The notes below the pieces were generated by a model, which had not been told where the DNA came from, did no database searches, and saw nothing but the letters and a program-made list of their open reading frames with translations. Shown here one piece after another: positions 1 to 4,010 of a stretch of 5,037 nt of DNA (position 1 is its first letter; every line of letters starts with the position of its first letter). Source of the stretch: Phycisphaerales bacterium (GTDB taxonomy: Bacteria; Planctomycetota; Phycisphaerae; Tepidisphaerales; Tepidisphaeraceae); NCBI GenBank assembly GCA_028288905.1, contig JAQGHJ010000005.1, positions 1 through 5,037 on the forward strand, in the 5' to 3' direction. Both the position numbers and the translations under genes were made by a program.

Positions 1-350
1 TCGCCCAGGAGGAGATCTTCGGCCCCGTGCTCGCCGTCATCCGGGCGAAGGACTTGGACGAGGCGCTGCGAATCGCCAACGGCACCCGCTACGCCCTGAC
101 CGGCGGCGTCTACAGCCGCAGCCCGGCGAACGTGGAGCGGGCGCGGCGGGAGTTCCGGGTCGGGAACCTGTACGTCAACCGCAAGATCACCGGTGCCCTG
201 GTCGACCGCCAGCCGTTCGGCGGGTTCAAGCTGAGCGGCGTCGGGTCCAAGGCCGGCGGGCCGGACTACCTCAAGCAGTTCACCGTCCCCCGGACGGTGA
301 CGGAAAACACCCTCCGCCGCGGGTTCGCCCCGGCGGCCGAAGGGGAGTGA
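1..350 (+). CDS. pruA: L-glutamate gamma-semialdehyde (1-pyrroline-5-carboxylate) dehydrogenase, C-terminal part
   Basis: This is the 3' end of a gene entering from the left. Codons run from base 3 to a TGA at 348-350, giving 115 residues. It begins with [10 protein letters not shown], the conserved aldehyde dehydrogenase motif near the end of the catalytic domain, and continues with the oligomerisation tail. The run PFGGFKLSG followed by SKAGGPDYL, preceded by NRKITGALV, is characteristic of P5C dehydrogenases rather than generic aldehyde dehydrogenases. The enzyme oxidises glutamate-gamma-semialdehyde to glutamate with NAD+ in the cytoplasm, the second step of proline catabolism. The catalytic Cys and Glu lie upstream of the window and cannot be checked. 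It could be a stand-alone enzyme or the C-terminus of a bifunctional PutA; the short tail ending [11 protein letters not shown] favours stand-alone. The next gene is 355 bp away behind repeats, so a shared operon is unlikely. Confidence 0.9.
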   Translation, partial: AQEEIFGPVLAVIRAKDLDEALRIANGTRYALTGGVYSRSPANVERARREFRVGNLYVNRKITGALVDRQPFGGFKLSGVGSKAGGPDYLKQFTVPRTVTENTLRRGFAPAAEGE

Positions 351-386
351 CGGGCGGAGTACGGCGTGGCGCGGCGGCCGGCCCGT

Positions 387-413
387 CGTGGCACGGGTTT
401 GCAACCCGTGCGT
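387..413 (+). repeat. dispersed palindromic repeat, type A, copy 1
   Basis: This is a perfect hairpin with arms GCACGGGTT (391-399) and AACCCGTGC (403-411) around a 3-base loop TGC. The 27 bases 387-413 match 3860-3886 at 25 positions. Both differences fall in the loop, so stem and flanks (CGTG on the left, GT on the right) are conserved. This looks like a REP-type dispersed intergenic element. The sequence does not show a function; it could be a transcript 3' structure, a protein-binding site or a passive mobile repeat. Confidence 0.85.
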
Positions 414-466
414 CCGCCAAGAACATCGGGACGCGACGGGGAATTGGCGGATAACGCCCCGACGTC

Positions 467-489
467 ACACGGGCTTCCAGCCCGTGCGT
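467..489 (+). repeat. dispersed palindromic repeat, type B, copy 1
   Basis: The arms CACGGGCT (468-475) and AGCCCGTG (479-486) flank the loop TCC. The 23 bases 467-489 are exactly reverse-complementary to 3942-3964. Compared with type A, one stem base pair has changed from T-A to C-G on both sides, a compensatory change that keeps the hairpin. It lies 56 bases after the type A hairpin. Confidence 0.85.
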
Positions 490-552
490 TCCCTTCCGGT
501 CAGTCTGAACCCGATGACACGACGCTGCGGAGCGACGTGTCGCACACTCTCG

Positions 553-571
553 ACGCGGTTGCAAACCGTGC
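553..571 (-). repeat. decayed type A palindromic repeat
   Basis: Read on the minus strand this begins GCACGGTTTGCAACCG. It resembles type A copy 1, including the same TTTGCAACC centre, but has lost one G and one C from the arms. It appears to be a degenerate copy in reverse orientation, making three repeat units in this spacer. The short length leaves some chance of coincidence. Confidence 0.45.
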
Positions 572-604
572 CGCGAAGGACGCGCCCGGCCTCCGCCGCC
601 CGCG

Positions 605-632
605 TTGCGTCCCCCCTTCCCAGCCCTAAGAT
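605..632 (+). promoter_or_regulatory. candidate sigma-70-like promoter for the DUF2760 gene
   Basis: TTGCGT (605-610) and TAAGAT (627-632) are separated by 16 bases. The -35 box keeps the TTG core and the -10 box matches TATAAT at four of six positions. In such GC-rich DNA an AT-containing box is notable. Transcription would start near 639, giving a leader of roughly 65 bases before the ATG at 706. The call rests on motif resemblance only. Confidence 0.3.
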
Positions 633-705
633 GCCCCGGCCCGCCCGGCCGTCGCCCGCGGGCGCGACCGGCGGCGCACCGCCGCCCGACACAGGGCCAC
701 GACTC

Positions 706-1326
706 ATGGGACGACTCGGCACCGCGTTCAGGGCGTTCTTCCGCGTGCTCGGCGACGCGGCCGTGGCCGACCAGGTGGACCGGCTGTTGTCCGGTGCCCC
801 GCCCGCGACGACGCCCCCCGTCGTCGCAACGCCCCCCGCCGTCGCAACGCCCCACGCCGCTTCGGTGCCCTTCCCCGCCGCACAGGTTCCGCCGGCCCCG
901 AAGCTCGCCCCGGCCCTCGTGCCGCCGGCCGCCCCCGCCGCAGTCCGGAGCGACGCCCTGACGCTGCTGGCCGTCCTCCAGCGGGAGGCGCGGCTGGTCG
1001 ACTTCCTGAAGGAGCCGATCGCCGGCTACGCCGACGCCCAGGTCGGGGCGGCCGTCCGGGAGATCCACCGGGATGCGGCCGCCGCGCTCGACCGGATGTT
1101 CGCCCTCGCCCCGGTCCGCGTCGAGCCCGAGGGGTCGGTCGTCACCCTGGCGGCCGGTTACGACGCCGGTCGGGTGCGGCTCGTGGGGAACGTCACCGGC
1201 GCCCCGCCCCACGCCGGCACCCTCGCCCACCCGGGGTGGGAGGCGACGAAGGTCGAGCTGCCGGCGTGGTCGGGGTCGGCCGGGTCGGCGAATGTCGTCG
1301 CGCCCGCCGAGGTGGAACTGCGGTGA
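706..1326 (+). CDS. DUF2760 domain-containing protein, predicted Hsp70-associated
   Basis: The 206-residue product has three parts. An N-terminal, probably amphipathic helix (residues 1-29, MGRLGTAFRAFFRVLGD..) comes first. A Pro/Ala-rich linker (about 30-82) follows. The DUF2760 domain (about 83-206) contains ALTLLAVLQREARLVDFLKE, GAAVREIHRD, RLVGNVTGAPPHAGTL, HPGWEATKVELP and the ending VVAPAEVEL, all of which I recognise as hallmarks of the family. There is no signal peptide and no clear membrane segment, so it is probably cytoplasmic. The ATG at 706 was chosen because family members begin near this helix and AGGG (693-696) sits 9 bases upstream. The in-frame ATG at 631 would add only low-complexity sequence. 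The biochemical function is unknown. DUF2760 genes commonly neighbour divergent Hsp70 genes, as here, so an adaptor or co-chaperone role is plausible but inferred. Confidence 0.88.
   Translation: MGRLGTAFRAFFRVLGDAAVADQVDRLLSGAPPATTPPVVATPPAVATPHAASVPFPAAQVPPAPKLAPALVPPAAPAAVRSDALTLLAVLQREARLVDFLKEPIAGYADAQVGAAVREIHRDAAAALDRMFALAPVRVEPEGSVVTLAAGYDAGRVRLVGNVTGAPPHAGTLAHPGWEATKVELPAWSGSAGSANVVAPAEVELR
811..855 (+). repeat. 18-bp tandem repeat inside the DUF2760 linker
   Basis: The unit beginning ACGCCCCCCG occurs at 811-828 and again at 829-846 with a single T/C difference. A partial third copy follows at 847-855. It is in frame and encodes TPPVVA, TPPAVA and the start of TPHAAS. The linker therefore seems to have grown by slippage or unequal exchange of an in-frame unit, and its length probably varies between relatives. 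Confidence 0.8.
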
Positions 1327-1655
1327 GAGCCGGTTCGGGCGTTCGTGAAGCGATCCGGTGATCGATCGCTCAAGACCTCTGGGCTCGTTCGCTTCAGGAG
1401 GTGCCCGTGCTGACCGAGCTCCTCCCTCCACCGAGGGGAGAGGGAGGAGCGTCCCTACGCCCGGTGCATCCCGCCCCGTGCCTGCCGCTTCGAATGCGCC
1501 CGAGAGGGCACGCTGATCGTTCCCGGTTGGTTAGCTCGCTTCGCCCCGCCCGTCATGCGTTTGGGTCGCCCGCCCGATGTAGGGGAAGGGCCGGCCGTTT
1601 TCCCGGCACCCCAGTCCGCCGCCCGCCCGCGCAATTTCGGTTCCGGAGACCCGCC
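1327..1655. other. intergenic region between the DUF2760 and small membrane protein genes
   Basis: The 329 bases contain no gene I can support. A reading frame open from 1401 into the membrane protein is Arg/Pro-rich before the ATG at 1656 and looks non-coding there. The region holds a small inverted repeat (AGCGATC at 1349-1355 with GATCGCT at 1364-1370) and the strong stem-loop at 1418-1450. TGAAGCG (1346-1352) is also complementary to CGCTTCA (1390-1396), so alternative folds are possible. Confidence 0.65.
1418..1450 (+). terminator. 11-bp perfect stem-loop, possible terminator
   Basis: The arms GCTCCTCCCTC (1418-1428) and GAGGGAGGAGC (1440-1450) pair perfectly around an 11-base loop. The structure lies about 90 bases after the DUF2760 stop codon. 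It lacks a following T-run, so it is not a classical intrinsic terminator. It may still cap or stabilise an mRNA 3' end, or be another dispersed palindrome. Confidence 0.45.
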
Positions 1656-1862
1656 ATGGACGCGACGAGCCTGATCCTGTCGCTCCTGTTCGGCATGGTC
1701 GGGACCGGGTTCGTGATGTACGCCAAGAACGCCGCCAAGCTCGTGCCGGCCGTGGCCGGGATCGGGCTGATGGTGATCCCGTTCTTCATCTCCGACGTCG
1801 TCGTGATGGCGATCGTCTGCGTCGCCATCACCTGCGTGCCGTTCGTGTACCGCGACCTGTGA
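1656..1862 (+). CDS. small multi-pass membrane protein of unknown function
   Basis: The 68-residue product is strongly hydrophobic, with probable membrane spans at about 5-22 (SLILSLLFGMVGTGFVMY), 29-45 (LVPAVAGIGLMVIPFFI) and 48-64 (VVVMAIVCVAITCVPFV). A positively charged loop, YAKNAAK, separates the first two and probably faces the cytoplasm. The start is the ATG at 1656, supported by GGAG at 1645-1648, seven bases upstream. An upstream extension of this frame reads as Arg/Pro-rich non-coding sequence. I recall similar short proteins starting MD.TSL.LSLLFG in planctomycetes but know no function for them. It lies 114 bases before the Hsp70 gene, so co-transcription is possible. No catalytic or transport motif is visible. 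Confidence 0.8.
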   Translation: MDATSLILSLLFGMVGTGFVMYAKNAAKLVPAVAGIGLMVIPFFISDVVVMAIVCVAITCVPFVYRDL

Positions 1863-1976
1863 GTTGGGACCGATAACCCCGCCGCCGTGGCCGGTTCGCC
1901 TACCGCCGGCGTGCCCGCTCGGCTATGAATGCGTGCCGCCCCGAACACCGGCCCCGCCGGCCGAGGACGCACGCTC

Positions 1977-3833
1977 ATGGCCAAGACCACCTCGCCGACG
2001 AACCCGCCAACTCCTGCCGCCGCCCCGACCTTTTCCGTTGGCATCGACCTCGGCACGACGAACAGCGTCATCGCGTACGCCCGGCTCGGCCCGGAGCGGC
2101 CGACCGTCGAGCTGCTGGCTGTCCCGCAGCTCGTGGCGGCGGCGACCGTCGAGCCCCGGCCGCTGCTTCCGTCGTTCGTGTACCTAGGCACCGACGCCGA
2201 CCGCGACGCCAAGGCGCTCGACCTGCCGTGGGCCGCCGGCCGAGATTTCGCCGTCGGCGAGCTGGCCCGCAAGCAGTCGGCCGACGTGCCGACGCGGACG
2301 GTGGTCGGGGCCAAGAGCTGGCTGGCGTACAGCAAGGTGGACCGGCGGCAGCCGATCCTGCCGTGGGGCGCGCCGCCCGACGTGCCGAAGGTGTCCCCGG
2401 TCGAGGCGAGCACGCGGTACCTGGCGCACGTCGCGGCGGCGTGGGCGGCCGCGTTCCCGGACGCCCCGCTGGCAAGTCAGCAGGTGGTACTGACGGTGCC
2501 GGCGAGCTTCGACGCCGCCGCCCGCGACCTGACCCGCGAGGCCGCCGCCGCCGCCGGGCTGCCGGACGACACCATCCTGCTGGAGGAGCCCCAGGCCGCG
2601 TTGTACGCGTGGCTGGCCGACCGGGGCGACGCGTGGCGGCGGCACGTGAAGGTCGGCAACACGTTGCTGGTGGCCGACGTCGGCGGCGGGACGACCGACT
2701 TCACCCTCGTCGGCGTGACCGAGGAGGCCGGCGACCTCGCCCTCACCCGCCTCGCCGTCGGCAACCACACGCTCGTCGGCGGGGACAATATGGACCTGGC
2801 CCTGGCCCACCACGCGACGGCCGCGTTCGCGGCCAAGGGCGTGGCGCTGGACCCGTGGCAGAGCGTGAGCCTGTGGCACGCCTGCCGGGCGGCGAAGGAG
2901 GCGCTGCTTGCGGCCGACGGCCCGGCGACGCACCCGGTGAGCGTCCTGGGCCGCGGGCGGAAGGTGATCGGCGGCACCGTGTCGGTCGACCTCGAACGAG
3001 ACGCCGTCCGGCAGTTGCTGGTCGACGGGTTCTTCCCGGCCGCGGCGGTGACGGACGTGCCGCAGCGACCGCGGGCGAGCGGCTTCCGGCAGATCGGGCT
3101 GCCGTTCGAGGCCGACGCGGCCGTCACCCGCCACCTGACCGCGTTCCTGAGCCAGCAGGGCCAGGGCGGCCGACCGGTCCGGCCGACGCACCTGCTGTTC
3201 AACGGCGGCGTGTTCAAGGCGGCCGCGTTCCGGCAGCGGCTGGGCGAGACGATCGGGTCGTGGTTCGGGGCCGGGGCGGGCGGCGGCGGCGCTGTCGACG
3301 GCGGGCCGCGGGTGTTGGAGGGGAACGACGACCTCGACTTCGCCGTCGCCCGCGGGGCCGCGTACTACGGGTTCACGAAGCGGGGCAAGGGCGTCCGCAT
3401 CCGCGGCGGGACGGCCCGGAGCTACTACGTCGGCATCGAGACGGCCGGGCTGGCGATCCCCGGGGCGGCCCGGCCGCTGCGGGCGCTGTGCGTCGTCCCG
3501 TTCGGGATGGAGGAGGGGACGAGCGCCGACGTGCCGGGCGAGGAGATCGGCCTCGTCGTCGGCGAGCCGGCCGCGTTCCGCTTCTTCTCGGCCGCCGCCC
3601 GCAAGCAGGACAAGCCCGGCGACCTGCTCGACCGCTGGGCTGAGGGGGAACTGGAGGAGACGGACAGCCTGGAGGCGAACCTGCCAAAACCCGAGGGCGT
3701 GGACGAGGACTACGTGCCGGTGACGTTCCAAAGCGTCATTAACGAGCTGGGCGTGTTCGAGCTGTGGTGCGTCGGGGCGGCGGACGGGCAGCGGTGGAAG
3801 CTGGAGTTCAGCGTGCGGCAAGACGCGGAGTGA
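1977..3833 (+). CDS. divergent Hsp70-family ATPase, apparently lidless (first of a tandem pair)
   Basis: The 618-residue predicted cytoplasmic chaperone ATPase carries the full Hsp70 nucleotide-binding signature: phosphate-1 loop GIDLGTTNS (22-30), AKSWLAYS (112-119) with Lys113 near the place of the DnaK catalytic Lys70, VVLTVPASFD (170-179), LEEPQAALYAW (202-212), phosphate-2 loop DVGGGTTDF (234-242), GGDNMDLALA (268-277) and adenosine motif LFNGGVFK (407-414). Residues from about 470 resemble the start of an Hsp70 substrate domain (YYVGIETAG). The chain ends with VPVTFQSVINELGVFELWCV, like the end of a beta domain, leaving no helical lid or disordered tail. The ATG at 1977 was chosen over 1929 because GAGGA (1963-1967) lies nine bases upstream. 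A Pro/Thr/Ala-rich stretch of about 18 residues precedes the ATPase domain. A weak -10-like TATGAA lies at 1924-1929. DnaK itself is unlikely given the divergence; substrates are unknown. Confidence 0.93.
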   Translation: MAKTTSPTNPPTPAAAPTFSVGIDLGTTNSVIAYARLGPERPTVELLAVPQLVAAATVEPRPLLPSFVYLGTDADRDAKALDLPWAAGRDFAVGELARKQSADVPTRTVVGAKSWLAYSKVDRRQPILPWGAPPDVPKVSPVEASTRYLAHVAAAWAAAFPDAPLASQQVVLTVPASFDAAARDLTREAAAAAGLPDDTILLEEPQAALYAWLADRGDAWRRHVKVGNTLLVADVGGGTTDFTLVGVTEEAGDLALTRLAVGNHTLVGGDNMDLALAHHATAAFAAKGVALDPWQSVSLWHACRAAKEALLAADGPATHPVSVLGRGRKVIGGTVSVDLERDAVRQLLVDGFFPAAAVTDVPQRPRASGFRQIGLPFEADAAVTRHLTAFLSQQGQGGRPVRPTHLLFNGGVFKAAAFRQRLGETIGSWFGAGAGGGGAVDGGPRVLEGNDDLDFAVARGAAYYGFTKRGKGVRIRGGTARSYYVGIETAGLAIPGAARPLRALCVVPFGMEEGTSADVPGEEIGLVVGEPAAFRFFSAAARKQDKPGDLLDRWAEGELEETDSLEANLPKPEGVDEDYVPVTFQSVINELGVFELWCVGAADGQRWKLEFSVRQDAE

Positions 3834-3840
3834 CGGCCCG

Positions 3841-3896
3841 CCGGCGGGGCCGCGTTTCCCGTGGCACGGGTTCCCAACCCGTGCGTGCCCCGCCGG
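3841..3896 (+). terminator. nested inverted repeat after the first Hsp70 gene
   Basis: An outer pair, CCGGCGGGGC (3841-3850) and GCCCCGCCGG (3887-3896), is perfectly complementary. It encloses the perfect type A hairpin at 3864-3884. The structure begins eight bases after the TGA stop and could fold into one long stem with an internal loop. There is no T-run, so a rho-independent terminator is uncertain; an mRNA 3'-end stabiliser or attenuator between the two Hsp70 genes is equally possible. Confidence 0.5.
3860..3886 (+). repeat. dispersed palindromic repeat, type A, copy 2
   Basis: The arms GCACGGGTT (3864-3872) and AACCCGTGC (3876-3884) flank the loop CCC. It matches 387-413 at 25 of 27 positions, with both differences in the loop. 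It is followed after 60 bases by a type B hairpin, repeating the A-then-B arrangement of the first spacer. Confidence 0.85.
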
Positions 3897-3941
3897 TAGG
3901 CCTGAGCCGCTCATGCGTTGAACGTTTGACTTCCGGCCCGC

Positions 3942-3964
3942 ACGCACGGGCTGGAAGCCCGTGT
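3942..3964 (-). repeat. dispersed palindromic repeat, type B, copy 2 (reversed)
   Basis: The arms CACGGGCT (3945-3952) and AGCCCGTG (3956-3963) surround the loop GGA. The 23 bases are the exact reverse complement of 467-489. It lies upstream of the second Hsp70 gene, about 36 bases before its -10-like box. Confidence 0.85.
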
Positions 3965-3999
3965 CACGGATGGGCCGCCCTTTACTTCGTCCGACCCTC

Positions 4000-4005
4000 T
4001 ACACT
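4000..4005 (+). promoter_or_regulatory. -10-like box just upstream of the second Hsp70 start
   Basis: TACACT matches TATAAT at four of six positions and ends five bases before the GTG start codon. With usual spacing, transcription would begin at or within a few bases of the GTG, producing a leaderless mRNA. TTTACT (3981-3986) is -35-like but only 13 bases away, which is too close for a standard promoter, so a good -35 is lacking. Confidence 0.35.
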
Positions 4006-4010
4006 TCCCC

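Larger units (their letters stand above)
351..705. other. intergenic region with palindromic repeats and a candidate promoter
   Basis: I see no credible gene in these 355 bases. Reading frames crossing the region translate the palindromic repeats into low-complexity Arg/Pro-rich peptides with no family resemblance. It holds two perfect short hairpin repeats (around 391-411 and 468-486), one decayed copy (553-571), and a candidate promoter at 605-632. An in-frame ATG at 631 would extend the DUF2760 protein by 25 Pro/Gly/Ala-rich residues. It overlaps the -10-like box and is not preferred. Confidence 0.7.

Noticed and set aside
387..571. Possible CRISPR array from the repeated palindromes
   Set aside because: The units differ in sequence and orientation, spacing is irregular, only two or three are present, and no cas gene is visible.
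280..1431. Long minus-strand open frame opposite the DUF2760 gene and spacer
   Set aside because: Composition is Arg/Gly/Pro-rich with no family motif. It overlaps a recognised gene and is typical of antisense frames in very GC-rich DNA.
1527..1550. tRNA-like D-arm string GGTTGGTTAGCTCG
   Set aside because: No matching acceptor stem, anticodon arm or T-arm follows at the required spacing, so it is not a tRNA gene.
1929..1976. Upstream ATG adding 16 residues to the first Hsp70
   Set aside because: The added residues are non-conserved, and the ATG at 1977 has a well-placed GAGGA ribosome binding site.
1925..3643. 572-codon plus-strand frame overlapping the first Hsp70
   Set aside because: It is an Arg/Gly-rich out-of-frame reading of the Hsp70 gene without any recognisable domain. 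The overlapping frame carries all Hsp70 motifs.
2184..3947. 587-codon minus-strand frame opposite the first Hsp70
   Set aside because: Antisense shadow caused by GC-rich codon structure; the translation is low-complexity with no conserved motif.
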